A DNA stretch of 64,000 nucleotides, taken from Paracoccus alkenifer. GTDB taxonomy: Bacteria > Pseudomonadota > Alphaproteobacteria > Rhodobacterales > Rhodobacteraceae. A program made the position numbers and the translations under genes. The notes beneath the pieces are model-generated. The model saw only the letters and a program-made list of their open reading frames with translations. It was not told the DNA's origin and did not search any database. Where the stretch lies: the NCBI RefSeq assembly GCF_900108405.1, contig NZ_FNXG01000001.1, forward strand, positions 1 through 64,000, written 5' to 3'. Of the stretch, positions 17,728-25,348 are shown in pieces; the stretch's first letter is position 1; each line of letters opens with the position of its first letter.

Positions 17728-18242
17728 GGGTCGATCCTTCGGCGATGAAGCCAAGCGGCATGTCGCTCGGGCGTGTAGGCGTGCGGCTCCAGATTGGCGG
17801 ACAAACGGTTGTGGACGTGCCGCCAGTGATCCGGCGAGGCATCGGCCGGATCGAGGCCGAGTGCATCCACGGCGTCGATGGCTGCAAGCGCGCGCTGCAC
17901 CTTGGGCCAGCCGTCGAGGCGCAAGAGGATTTCGCCGCCGGGTCGAACGAACGGCAATGTCTGGAACGGCTCGCCGCGACAGATGGCGCGCACAATGTCG
18001 ATGCGCGAAACGACAGTGCCGTGCTCGCCTTTCGCCCATCGCACGAAGGCAAAGACGCTGCCCGGCGCGAAGCCGACGACGCTGCGGCGGCGGTCGATGA
18101 TCTGCTCGTAGCTCTTGCGGCCGAAGCGTATCCAGTGCTCGACCTTGCGTTTCTCGAAGGTCAACTCGACCAATGTTGTGAAGGGCGCAGGCCCGTCCGG
18201 CAGCGGACGGCCGTGCGCGCTGCGGTGGGCGCGACGGGTCAT
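17724..18242 (-). CDS. DUF2840 family protein
   Basis: 172 residues starting MTRRAHRSAHGRPLPDG. The conserved DUF2840 core is visible (TLVELTFEKRKVEHWIRFG, then the Arg-rich RRSVVGFAPGSVFAFVRWA). The family is found almost only beside traF and DUF736 in ICEs of alphaproteobacteria; no biochemical function is known to me. In many relatives a parA-like gene separates it from repA. Here only 58 bp lie between it and repA. Confidence 0.88.
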   Translation of the reverse strand: MTRRAHRSAHGRPLPDGPAPFTTLVELTFEKRKVEHWIRFGRKSYEQIIDRRRSVVGFAPGSVFAFVRWAKGEHGTVVSRIDIVRAICRGEPFQTLPFVRPGGEILLRLDGWPKVQRALAAIDAVDALGLDPADASPDHWRHVHNRLSANLEPHAYTPERHAAWLHRRRIDP

Positions 18243-18300
18243 TGTTCGTCTCCGGTGATGTGCTGGGGGCTGCGCGGGCGCAGCGCGTCGAGCGCGGCCG

Positions 18301-19377
18301 TCATGGCTCGCCCCTTCGGGCAGAACCGGCACCACGCTTCGCGTGCGCGCGCGTCAAAGAAAAAGAGTTAGATTCTCTGTTAGATAAGTTAGCGGTCGGA
18401 TTCCGCGTTTCAGGCCAAAGCGTTAGCTGCGGTTCGTGCGCCTGATGTGCCGATAGTGCTGCGCCTGATGTGCCGATACCTCGTGCGCCTGATCTGCCGA
18501 TGGCATTAACAGGGTTATCAACAGTGCCTGTTGACAGGCTTTCGGGGCAGATGCGCAGCAGCTCGCGGCCGTCTTCCCGCTCGATCTGGAGCAGGTAGCC
18601 GGGGAGCTGCTGGCGGGCCGCGATCCGGCGCAGGTCGAGCGCGAAGTCGGACGGCCGCGCGAGGCTGCCGGATTTCTGATGAAGGTGCGCGACCTCGAAA
18701 ATCCAGCCATGGTGCTGGTGCCCGGCGTGCTTTCTGGCGACGCGGTAAAGCCATCGCTCGATGCCGCCAGTCAGCCGGAAATAGGCCGGGTCGATGGTCA
18801 GGACCAGCGAACGGTCGATGACGCTGTTGTAGAACCATTCGGGCAGGACGAACTCCATGCCCTCGACGCGGCCGGCGCGCGTCGTCATTTCCTCCCACTC
18901 GTTGATCCATGAGAATTGCCGGCGACGCCAATGCGGGCCGTTGCGAATGGTGGTGGCTATGACGGTCGATTGCAGCCGCGCCAGCGCGGCTTTCAGAAGC
19001 CGGTATTGGTGATTGCCGGTCGGCCGCCCGATGGCGCGCAACAGATGGTAAGGCGTGAACCGGACGAAGCGCGACGTGGTGAGGCCGTCATTCTCGGCCG
19101 CGACGATCTGCGAGGCCGCCCATATCAGCACATCGGCGTCCCAAATGGTCGCCATCCCATGCTCGGGCATCCCGAACACCTGCACCTCTATGTCGGCGGC
19201 CTTGTAGAGAATTGGCTTTGTGCGCGGCGTCTTCGCCAGTGAGAAGAACGGCCGTTCCATCAAGTCGCGCTGATCGCGCGGCGGCGCGTCGCCCGTGGGG
19301 ACCACGAAGGGGTCTAGGCGGCTGCGTTCGCTGACCTCGGTCGGCTGTGCGGGGGCATGATCGTCCTCGCGCAGCAT
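18301..19377 (-). CDS. RepA-type replication initiator protein
   Basis: 358 residues of the plasmid-type RepA family found in trb ICEs. Two winged-helix-like parts are suggested by DLMERPFFSLAKTPR, TPYHLLRAIGRPTGNHQY and EWEEMTTRAGRVEGMEFVLPEW. It probably allows rolling or theta replication of the excised circle. It starts right after the alpA-like stop (TAG then ATG). The last 60 or so codons contain three near-identical 18-bp iteron-like repeats with a 23-24 bp period, out of step with the codons, so the 3' end of the gene may double as the origin. Confidence 0.88.
   Translation of the reverse strand: MLREDDHAPAQPTEVSERSRLDPFVVPTGDAPPRDQRDLMERPFFSLAKTPRTKPILYKAADIEVQVFGMPEHGMATIWDADVLIWAASQIVAAENDGLTTSRFVRFTPYHLLRAIGRPTGNHQYRLLKAALARLQSTVIATTIRNGPHWRRRQFSWINEWEEMTTRAGRVEGMEFVLPEWFYNSVIDRSLVLTIDPAYFRLTGGIERWLYRVARKHAGHQHHGWIFEVAHLHQKSGSLARPSDFALDLRRIAARQQLPGYLLQIEREDGRELLRICPESLSTGTVDNPVNAIGRSGARGIGTSGAALSAHQAHEPQLTLWPETRNPTANLSNRESNSFSLTRAHAKRGAGSARRGEP
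18437..18501. repeat. Three iteron-like direct repeats (putative oriV)
   Basis: TGCGCCTGATGTGCCGAT at 18437-18454 and again at 18460-18477; a third copy at 18484-18501 has one change. Spacing is 23 and 24 bp, about two helical turns. The period is not a multiple of three, so the repeat is conserved as DNA and not as protein inside repA. Confidence 0.7.
18515..18523. promoter_or_regulatory. DnaA-box-like site beside iterons
   Basis: TTATCAACA, one mismatch from the DnaA box TTATCCACA, 14 bp from the third iteron. It fits an iteron-type origin. Confidence 0.45.
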
Positions 19378-19647
19378 CTAGCAGTCGCCCCGTTCTTCGG
19401 GCGTAAGCGGACGCGCCGGAAAGACGGTGCCGGCGGTTTTGTCGCGGGTGGATTTGCGCTCGCCCGCCGCGCTCCAGTCTTCCAGATCGCGGACGGTGTA
19501 GAGGACGCGCCCGCCGACCTTGCGATAGGTCGGCCCGGTGCCATAGGTGCGATGCTTCTCAAGGGTGCGGATGGATATGCCGAGGAAGCGGGCGGCTTCC
19601 TTGGTGCGCAGCAGGCGCGGCGGCAGGCCCGCAAGCGGGTTGGGCAT
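19378..19647 (-). CDS. AlpA-like helix-turn-helix regulator
   Basis: 89 residues starting MPNPLAGLPPRLLRT. It has the MerR/AlpA-type excisionase fold: KEAARFLGISIRTLEKHRTYGTGPTYRKVGGRVLYTVRDLEDW (residues about 14-57). Such proteins sit directly upstream of repA in this ICE family and probably regulate repA or excision. The stop is immediately followed by the repA ATG. The frame is open upstream to 19761, but the ATG at 19647 gives the standard N terminus. Confidence 0.85.
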   Translation of the reverse strand: MPNPLAGLPPRLLRTKEAARFLGISIRTLEKHRTYGTGPTYRKVGGRVLYTVRDLEDWSAAGERKSTRDKTAGTVFPARPLTPEERGDC

Positions 19648-20102
19648 GGATAACCTCCAGTCGGGAATGGGCTGCCGGGGGCGGCAGCGGACTGTGGCGA
19701 ACCATGGCGAGGGATCGGCGGCGCGTAGCGTGCCGCATTTGCGCCTATGCGCTGACGGCACCCCCCTTCGGGGCGGTGCGCCGTCAATAGATGAGGGATT
19801 TTAGCGGCTCGTTGCCTGCCCCGCCGAATAGGCAAAGACATTCGCGCGCAGCTCGGCTAAGATTGTGGGTGGAGCAGACGCGCTGCTCTGGGGCGTAGTA
19901 ACCCCTCACGGATGGCCGGTGCCAGCCAGAACGGCACCAACTCCTTGACCTATGGTCGGGGAGCCTGTGGCGTATACAACAGGCTTTCCGAGCTAAAGGC
20001 CATGGGGCCGTTTCGTGACGGTTACTAACTCCCCGATCACCAAGAGTCAGAGAGAATCGTTTGCGGGGGCGCACCGCAGACAAGCTCTTTCGGATACGGG
20101 GA
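19648..20102. other. Gene-free region with a strong hairpin
   Basis: 455 bp between the divergent AlpA-like and QseM-like genes with no convincing gene. It holds a strong hairpin at 19753-19786 (TGACGGC paired with GCCGTCA, with an inner GC-rich stem and a TTCG loop). The region must hold promoters for both directions; I cannot name them with confidence. Confidence 0.5.
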
Positions 20103-20396
20103 ATGACTATGCGGGTTCCTGTCGAACTCGATCCCGATGTGGACGACGAAGCGCCGACCGGCGACACCATTACCGTCTATGATGAACGGCACCACGTCAC
20201 CTATTGGCGTCTTCTCGACGCAAACGCAGAGGGCGCGGACTGGAAGGAAGTCGCGCGGATCGTGCTGCACCGCGATCCGCTCGGAGACGAATTTCGGACC
20301 TATCGTTGCTGGCAAAGCCATCTCGAACGCGCGCAATGGCTATCGCGTGAGGGCTATCGGAAGATTCTGGAGCAGGCGGCAGCCAACAAGGCGTGA
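20103..20396 (+). CDS. QseM-like DUF2285 small regulator
   Basis: 97 residues starting MTMRVPVELDPD. The core (DERHHVTYWRLLDANAEGADWKEV, residues about 26-49, then ARIVLHRDP and a C-terminal HLERAQWLSREGYRKIL) matches the small DUF2285 proteins of ICEs, whose best known member is QseM. QseM is an antiactivator that binds TraR and FseA in the Mesorhizobium loti symbiosis ICE and keeps transfer off. Here it is divergent from the AlpA-like gene, and its presumed partner, the DUF6499/DUF2285 pair, lies 4 kb away beyond an arsenic operon. The QseM assignment rests on domain and context, not on tested function. Confidence 0.75.
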   Translation: MTMRVPVELDPDVDDEAPTGDTITVYDERHHVTYWRLLDANAEGADWKEVARIVLHRDPLGDEFRTYRCWQSHLERAQWLSREGYRKILEQAAANKA

Positions 20397-20398
20397 GG

Positions 20399-20896
20399 CT
20401 ATCTGCAACAGGCAGGCGCTCCGGCCTGCTGCGCACGATGCCTTGGCTTGCAGATCGCCGGGCGCGGGCTGAACTGCACAATCGCCCGGTCGCTTTTGAT
20501 CTCGACGCCGGCCACATCATAGACCTGCATCGGATTGCCGGGACGGCTTACTTCCCAAGTCAATCGGGCGTCCCTGTCGAGTTGGACCCTGCTGCCGACC
20601 GTTCCCAAGATCGACTGGAACTTGGCGACGGTCATGGGCGCGCTGCGTTCGGTTGCCGGAATGTCCTCGACCTGTAACACGGTTTCCCGCCACGCATCGG
20701 GGTTGCCGCCGCAATCGAGCGTGATGAAGGAACCGGCCTTAACTTCGGTGACATGATAGCCGGCCTGCACCTGCCGCCCGTCGCCGTAGGCGAGGACAAG
20801 GGCCTTGTCGCCGTGCGCTTCCAAAGCATCGAGGAATGCCCCGAGGGAGGCGTCATCCTGAAAATCCGTCTTTAGGGGGCTGGCGTGAACGTTCAT
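20399..20896 (-). CDS. DUF6428 family protein, arsenic-associated
   Basis: 165 residues from ATG at 20896 (MNVHASPLKTDF). Compact alpha/beta protein with no membrane segment or signal. Motifs include LGAFLDALEAHGDKALVLAYGDG and VQAGYHVTEVKAGSFITLDCGG; it ends with a Cys pair. The tail HRAQQAGAPACCR is unusual. It is divergent from arsR across 46 bp, so it is probably repressed by the same ArsR. Proteins of this kind commonly neighbour ars genes in alphaproteobacteria, from memory; the function is unknown. Confidence 0.75.
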   Translation of the reverse strand: MNVHASPLKTDFQDDASLGAFLDALEAHGDKALVLAYGDGRQVQAGYHVTEVKAGSFITLDCGGNPDAWRETVLQVEDIPATERSAPMTVAKFQSILGTVGSRVQLDRDARLTWEVSRPGNPMQVYDVAGVEIKSDRAIVQFSPRPAICKPRHRAQQAGAPACCR

Positions 20897-20942
20897 GTCC
20901 GTGTATCCATGTTTCAACGACTCTTGAGATATTGAGACGATC
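20897..20942. promoter_or_regulatory. Shared ars promoter/operator region
   Basis: This 46-bp gap must hold both divergent promoters. It contains TCAA-N6-TTGA (a short inverted repeat) and a TTGAGA direct repeat, plausible contacts for the ArsR dimer. Assigned by position. Confidence 0.4.
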
Positions 20943-21305
20943 ATGGATGAAAAGCAAGCCCTCTCCGCGTTCGCGGCGCTCTCGCAGGAAACCCGGCTGC
21001 GTATCGTGCGCCTGCTGGTCACGGCCGGGCCGGATGGGATGCCGGCCGGCGCAATCGGCGAAGCGATGGACGGCGCATCCTCGTCGCGCATGTCCTTCCA
21101 CCTTAGCCACCTTGAACAATCCGGCCTCGTCGAGTCCCGCCGCGACGGCCGCTCGATCATCTACAGCGCCTCCTATCCGGCGCTGTCCGGTCTGCTCGAA
21201 TTTCTCATGCGCGACTGCTGCCAAGGCCATCCGGCCGTGTGCAGCCCGGTCGTGAACAAGCTCGTCGCCTGTTGTGAACCCGCCAAGGACGCCACCCATG
21301 CTTGA
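20943..21305 (+). CDS. arsR: ArsR family metalloregulator
   Basis: 120 residues with a winged helix of the ArsR/SmtB type: ALSQETRLRIVRLLVTAG (residues 10-27), GEAMDGASSSRMSFHLSHLEQSGLV, and a wing RRDGRSIIYSAS. A C-terminal Cys cluster (DCCQGHPAVCSP, then VACC) could bind As(III) or a related thiol-binding metalloid, as in ArsR types whose inducer site lies at the C terminus. It heads the operon, and its stop overlaps the next ATG (ATGCTTGA). Confidence 0.92.
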   Translation: MDEKQALSAFAALSQETRLRIVRLLVTAGPDGMPAGAIGEAMDGASSSRMSFHLSHLEQSGLVESRRDGRSIIYSASYPALSGLLEFLMRDCCQGHPAVCSPVVNKLVACCEPAKDATHA

Positions 21306-21840
21306 CCACACCGCACCCGAACGCATCTTCAATGTCCTGTTCCTCTGCACCGGCAATTCCGCCCGCTCGATCCTCGCCGAAAGCATCCTGAACAAGGATG
21401 GCGCGGGCCGCTTCCGCGCGTATTCGGCCGGAAGCCAGCCCAAGGGCGAAGTGAACCCGCTCGCCATCACGACGCTGGCGAACTTCGACTATCCCACCGA
21501 GGGCTTGCGCTCGAAGGCATGGGACGAATTTGCCGGGGCTGACGCTCCGGTCATGGATTTCGTGTTCACCGTTTGCGACAACGCGGCCGGCGAAACCTGT
21601 CCGGTCTGGCCGGGCCAGCCTATGACAGCGCATTGGGGGATCGAAGACCCTGCCGCCGTCGAAGGCCCGGAGATTGCCCGGCAAACGGCGTTCGTGGGCG
21701 CGTTCCGCTATCTCCGCAACCGGATCGGAGCTTTCGCGGCACTTCCCGTTTCCAGCCTCGACAAATCGACGCTGCGCACCCGCCTTGTCGAAATCGGCCA
21801 GTCCGAAGGCGCAAGCTCGCCGCGCGGCAGCGCGGCATGA
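21298..21840 (+). CDS. arsC: Low-molecular-weight phosphatase-type arsenate reductase
   Basis: 180 residues. It has the LMW-phosphatase P-loop with the catalytic Cys (VLFLCTGNSARSILAE, C-x5-R-S) near residue 17. Reduces As(V) to As(III) in the thioredoxin-type ArsC class. Further Cys residues occur in TVCDNAAGETCP. It overlaps arsR by 8 bp, so the two are translationally coupled. A second, unrelated ArsC (glutaredoxin type) follows, so this operon carries both known reductase folds. Confidence 0.9.
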   Translation: MLDHTAPERIFNVLFLCTGNSARSILAESILNKDGAGRFRAYSAGSQPKGEVNPLAITTLANFDYPTEGLRSKAWDEFAGADAPVMDFVFTVCDNAAGETCPVWPGQPMTAHWGIEDPAAVEGPEIARQTAFVGAFRYLRNRIGAFAALPVSSLDKSTLRTRLVEIGQSEGASSPRGSAA

Positions 21841-21848
21841 GGCGAGAC

Positions 21849-22274
21849 ATGGATGTTATTATCTACCACAACCCCGATTGCGGCACGTCGCGGAATACCC
21901 TTGGTCTGATCCGTAACGCAGGTGTTGAGCCTCATATCATCGAATATCTGAAAACCCCGCCCTCGCGAGCGCTGCTCTCGCAGCTCATCGAGCGCGCCGG
22001 CCTGTCGGCCCGCTCGATCTTGCGGGAAATAGGAACACCCTATGCCGACCTCGCCCTTGCCGATCCTGAATTGACCGATGACGCCTTGCTCGACGCGATG
22101 ATGGCGCACCCGATCCTGATTAATCGCCCTCTCGTCGTCAGCCCCAAAGGGGTGAAGCTCTGCCGACCATCCGAAGCGGTGCTTGATCTGTTGCCACTAC
22201 AACGGGGCGAGTTCGTGAAAGAGGATGGCGGGCGGGTGATTGACGAACACGGCCGCCGCGTGGCGACGGCGTAA
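21849..22274 (+). CDS. arsC: Glutaredoxin-dependent arsenate reductase
   Basis: 141 residues starting MDVIIYHNPDCGTSRNTLGL, the ArsC-fold signature with catalytic Cys at about residue 11. It has the usual family length and further motifs (EPHIIEYLKTPPSRALLSQL, INRPLVVSPKGVKLCRPSE). It reduces arsenate with glutathione and glutaredoxin. I chose ATG 21849 over 21837 because it gives the standard length and start; the 21837 ATG overlaps the previous stop (ATGA). Confidence 0.93.
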   Translation: MDVIIYHNPDCGTSRNTLGLIRNAGVEPHIIEYLKTPPSRALLSQLIERAGLSARSILREIGTPYADLALADPELTDDALLDAMMAHPILINRPLVVSPKGVKLCRPSEAVLDLLPLQRGEFVKEDGGRVIDEHGRRVATA

Positions 22275-22283
22275 GGAAATCCC

Positions 22284-23339
22284 ATGTCCACCTTTGAACG
22301 CTACCTCACCCTTTGGGTGGCCCTCTGCATCGTCGTCGGCATCGCCCTCGGGCATTGGTTTCCCGGCGCGTTTCATGCTGTCGGTGCTCTCGAAATTGCC
22401 AAGGTCAATCTGCCGGTCGCGGTGCTGATCTGGCTCATGGTCATTCCCATGCTGCTCAAGATCGACTTCGCCGCCCTCGGTGAAGTCGGCCGGCACTGGC
22501 GCGGCATCGGCGTGACGCTGTTCATCAATTGGGCGATCAAGCCCTTTTCCATGGCGCTGCTCGGCTGGCTGTTCATCGGCTGGCTGTTCCGGCCCCACCT
22601 GCCGGCCGATCAGATCGACAGCTATATCGCCGGCCTTATCATCCTCGCCGCCGCACCCTGCACGGCCATGGTGTTCGTCTGGTCCAATCTCACCAAGGGC
22701 GAGCCGCATTTCACGCTGAGTCAGGTCGCGCTCAACGACGCTATCATGGTGGTGGCTTTCGCGCCGATTGTCGGCCTGCTGCTTGGCCTGTCCGCCATCA
22801 CCGTGCCGTGGGGAACGCTGGTCCTCTCGGTCGTGCTCTACATCGTCATTCCGGTGATCGTCGCGCAAATCGTCCGGCGACGGCTCCTTGCGACGGGCGG
22901 CGCTTCTGCGCTCGCCGCGCTGCTGGTGAAGCTCGGGCCGCTGTCGCTGGTGGCCCTGCTGGTGACGCTGGTGCTGCTATTCGGCTTCCAAGGCGAACAG
23001 ATCATCGCGCAACCGCTCGTCATTGCCCTGCTGGCGGTCCCGATCCTGATTCAGGTCTATTTCAACTCGGGGCTGGCCTATCTGCTCAACCGGGCCGTGG
23101 GCGAACAGCATTGCGTTGCCGGTCCCTCGGCGCTGATCGGTGCATCCAACTTCTTCGAGCTGGCAGTTGCCGCCGCCATAAGCCTGTTCGGCTTCCATTC
23201 CGGGGCCGCGCTCGCAACCGTGGTCGGGGTGCTGATCGAGGTGCCGGTCATGCTCTCGGTCGTCTGGATCGTGAATCGCTCGAAAGGCTGGTATGAGCGC
23301 GGCAGCCGCCGCGCCGCTCCTGTAGAGGCGGAACGCTGA
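22284..23339 (+). CDS. acr3: Acr3 arsenite efflux permease
   Basis: Inner-membrane arsenite exporter, 351 residues, about ten membrane segments. It carries the Acr3 signatures: ERYLTLWVALCIVVGIALGH, the APCTAMVFVWSNLTKGEP motif with the essential Cys, and GASNFFELAVAAAISLFG. The C terminus ends in a basic tail. It lies 9 bp after arsC and 6 bp before the MFS gene. Confidence 0.95.
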   Translation: MSTFERYLTLWVALCIVVGIALGHWFPGAFHAVGALEIAKVNLPVAVLIWLMVIPMLLKIDFAALGEVGRHWRGIGVTLFINWAIKPFSMALLGWLFIGWLFRPHLPADQIDSYIAGLIILAAAPCTAMVFVWSNLTKGEPHFTLSQVALNDAIMVVAFAPIVGLLLGLSAITVPWGTLVLSVVLYIVIPVIVAQIVRRRLLATGGASALAALLVKLGPLSLVALLVTLVLLFGFQGEQIIAQPLVIALLAVPILIQVYFNSGLAYLLNRAVGEQHCVAGPSALIGASNFFELAVAAAISLFGFHSGAALATVVGVLIEVPVMLSVVWIVNRSKGWYERGSRRAAPVEAER

Positions 23340-23345
23340 TCCACC

Positions 23346-24560
23346 ATGAACGAAGTGCCGGCATCCGCAAATCAGCTTCTTGCCGGCCCCCGCTGGCCGA
23401 TCATTTCCGCGCTCGGCGTCGTGCAGATATTCGCGTGGGGCAGCTCCTACTATCTGCTGGCGGTCCTCGCCGCGCCAATCGCGGCTGATACCGGCTGGCC
23501 GCTGGCGTGGATCGTCGGCGCGCTCTCCATCGGCCTGCTCGCCGCCGGCATCGTATCTCCGCGCGTGGGCGATGCCATTGGCCAGCATGGCGGGCGGCCT
23601 GTCCTGACGGCCGCGTGTCTGCTCCTTGCCGCTGGCCTCGTCATCCTTGCGGTCGCGCCGTCCCTGTGGGTGTTTGTCGCCGGATGGGTCGTGCTCGGCC
23701 TCGGCATGGGGGCGGGCCTCTATGATGCCGCCTTCGCAACGCTCAGCGGCTATTACGGCCATTCGGCGCGATCCGCCATCACCACCCTGACGCTGTGGGG
23801 CGGCTTCGCAAGCACGGTCTGCTGGCCACTATCGGCTCTGTTTCTGGAGCATTGGGGATGGCGGGGAACATGCGCCGCCTATGCCGCGATTCACCTCACG
23901 ATCTGCCTGCCACTCGTGGTCCTTGTTCTGCCGCGCAACGGCAAGCCTAAGCCTCTCGGCGGCGTGCGCGAAACACCACGCTTGGCGCTGTATGGTCACG
24001 AACGCCGGGCCTATCTGACCATGATGGCGATCATGGTTCTGGCCGGTCTAGGCGTCACCATCGTTTCGGTGCATCTGCTGACCCTGTTGCAGCAACGCGG
24101 CTTCTCGCTGGCCGAGGCGGTTGCACTCGGGGCGCTGATTGGTCCGGCGCAAGTCGCCGGCCGTATCGGTGAAATGGTGAGCGGCGGGCGGCATCATCCG
24201 TTCTGGACGCTCGCAATCGCTACGGCTTTGGGGGCGGCAGGAATGACAATGCTCGCCTCCGGCTTCCCCGTCATCGGGCTATCGCTCGTCCTCTACGGCG
24301 CTGGCAATGGCATCTTTTCTATAGCCAAGGGGGCGCTTCCGCTCGCCCTGTTCGGTCCCGCACGCTATGCGCCGATCATGGGAAGGTTGGCGCGACCGGG
24401 CCTCATCGCCCAAGCGGTCGGGCCGACCGTGGGCGCACTTCTGCTTTCCGTCGCCGGGGCAGACCAGACCCTAATCATGCTGGCTGCGCTTGCCCTCGCC
24501 AATCTGGCGCTCGTTGCGCTGCTGTGGGGATCAACAAGCCGAGGAAATCCCGCGATATAA
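23346..24560 (+). CDS. MFS transporter in the ars operon
   Basis: 404 residues, 12 predicted membrane segments, major facilitator fold (SPRVGDAIGQHGGRPVL as motif A, then VVLGLGMGAGLYDAAFATLSGYYG). It closes the ars operon, 6 bp after acr3. Substrate unknown. MFS genes of this kind are often the last gene of alphaproteobacterial ars operons and could export organic arsenic or phosphoglycerate-type adducts, but I cannot tell which. Its stop faces the DUF2285 stop with 4 bp between them. Confidence 0.85.
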   Translation: MNEVPASANQLLAGPRWPIISALGVVQIFAWGSSYYLLAVLAAPIAADTGWPLAWIVGALSIGLLAAGIVSPRVGDAIGQHGGRPVLTAACLLLAAGLVILAVAPSLWVFVAGWVVLGLGMGAGLYDAAFATLSGYYGHSARSAITTLTLWGGFASTVCWPLSALFLEHWGWRGTCAAYAAIHLTICLPLVVLVLPRNGKPKPLGGVRETPRLALYGHERRAYLTMMAIMVLAGLGVTIVSVHLLTLLQQRGFSLAEAVALGALIGPAQVAGRIGEMVSGGRHHPFWTLAIATALGAAGMTMLASGFPVIGLSLVLYGAGNGIFSIAKGALPLALFGPARYAPIMGRLARPGLIAQAVGPTVGALLLSVAGADQTLIMLAALALANLALVALLWGSTSRGNPAI

Positions 24561-24564
24561 CCCC

Positions 24565-25194
24565 TCAAGTTTTTCCGGGCTTGATCGGATAGTGGAGCAA
24601 CAGGCGATAGCCGCCGCGCATCATCTTGATGCCATGCGCAACCAGGCGGCGGGCCTTGTTCTTGCGCGGGTCGTTCTCAAAGTCCTCCTTGCTGCCGCGA
24701 AAGCCGAGCAGGACTTCGGCGATGGTGCGATAGCTTTCGCCGCGCAACCGCGCGTCGAGCGCGCGCAGGGATAGGATATGCCATTGCCGGAGCTGGGCGG
24801 GGATCGCCCGGAAGTCGGGACCGGGCGCGCGGCCATTGAGGGATCGCCAGAAACGGCGGGCGGCGTGGGCGCGAAGCTCCAGAAAGGAATCCATCGGCAG
24901 CGTGACGGCGTAAAACGCGGCGGCGTCCGGCACCGCCTCGGGCAGCCAGAATTGATGCGCGACGCCATCGACCTGCCAGATGCCATGCCAACCATCGGAA
25001 GCACGGCGCAGGTCGAGGCCGCCGAGATGCGCCAGCGTCAATATTGGTTCGGTGTCGCCGTCCCTATGCTCGACCGGCGATAGCATCACCGTTTGCGGTT
25101 GAAGGTTTGGACTCCAGATTGGCGGCGGCCGGTCATGCGGCGCGTCGGGATCGCACGGGAAATCGCAACCCCCAGCGATCCGCGAACGCTTCAA
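24565..25194 (-). CDS. DUF2285 protein, downstream half of an FseA-like activator
   Basis: The frame encodes 209 residues from an ATG at 25194, with a RovC-like DUF2285 DNA-binding part at the C terminus (FRGSKEDFENDPRKNKARRLVAHG). It overlaps the DUF6499 gene by 62 bp in the +1 frame. If ribosomes slip +1 at the CCC codon (25157-25159), the product reads WGLRFP then CDPDAPHDRPPPIWSP, a seamless domain linker, giving one protein of about 260 residues. In Mesorhizobium, FseA is made in this way and activates excision. The independent start at 25194 may not be used. Confidence 0.75.
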   Translation of the reverse strand: MKRSRIAGGCDFPCDPDAPHDRPPPIWSPNLQPQTVMLSPVEHRDGDTEPILTLAHLGGLDLRRASDGWHGIWQVDGVAHQFWLPEAVPDAAAFYAVTLPMDSFLELRAHAARRFWRSLNGRAPGPDFRAIPAQLRQWHILSLRALDARLRGESYRTIAEVLLGFRGSKEDFENDPRKNKARRLVAHGIKMMRGGYRLLLHYPIKPGKT

Positions 25195-25348
25195 GGTCGC
25201 GGCCGGACGGTCCCCCGGTCAGTGCAATGGTCTGGAACGCCTGACGATAATCGTCATTCCGGCGCAGGTATTCCCAAGCGAAACCGGCGGCAGCTATGTG
25301 CTTCGCGTGCCTGTATGCCGCCGGCGAACGCCAGTCGATGCTAAGCAT
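25133..25348 (-). CDS. DUF6499 protein, upstream half of an FseA-like activator
   Basis: 71 residues from ATG at 25348 (MLSIDWRSPAAYRHAKHIAAAGFAWEYL gives the start, shown in part). The DUF6499 pattern is FAWEYLRRNDDYRQAF plus WGLRFP near the end; the zero-frame protein stops soon after (VRSRRAA). This domain normally precedes DUF2285 in one polypeptide. The zero-frame product is likely the low-activity form made when no frameshift occurs. Confidence 0.8.
   Translation of the reverse strand: MLSIDWRSPAAYRHAKHIAAAGFAWEYLRRNDDYRQAFQTIALTGGPSGRDLEAFADRWGLRFPVRSRRAA
25154..25162 (-). promoter_or_regulatory. Putative +1 ribosomal frameshift site
   Basis: TTT CCC GTG in the DUF6499 frame. Skipping the G after CCC moves translation into the DUF2285 frame and restores the expected linker between the two domains. 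CCC followed by a slower codon is a known type of +1 slip site. Not tested; a sequencing error or true frameshift mutation is the alternative. Confidence 0.5.

Noticed and set aside
18437-18501. CRISPR-like repeats
   Set aside because: Only three 18-bp repeats with 5-6 bp between them, inside repA; these are iteron-like. No CRISPR array or cas genes were found.
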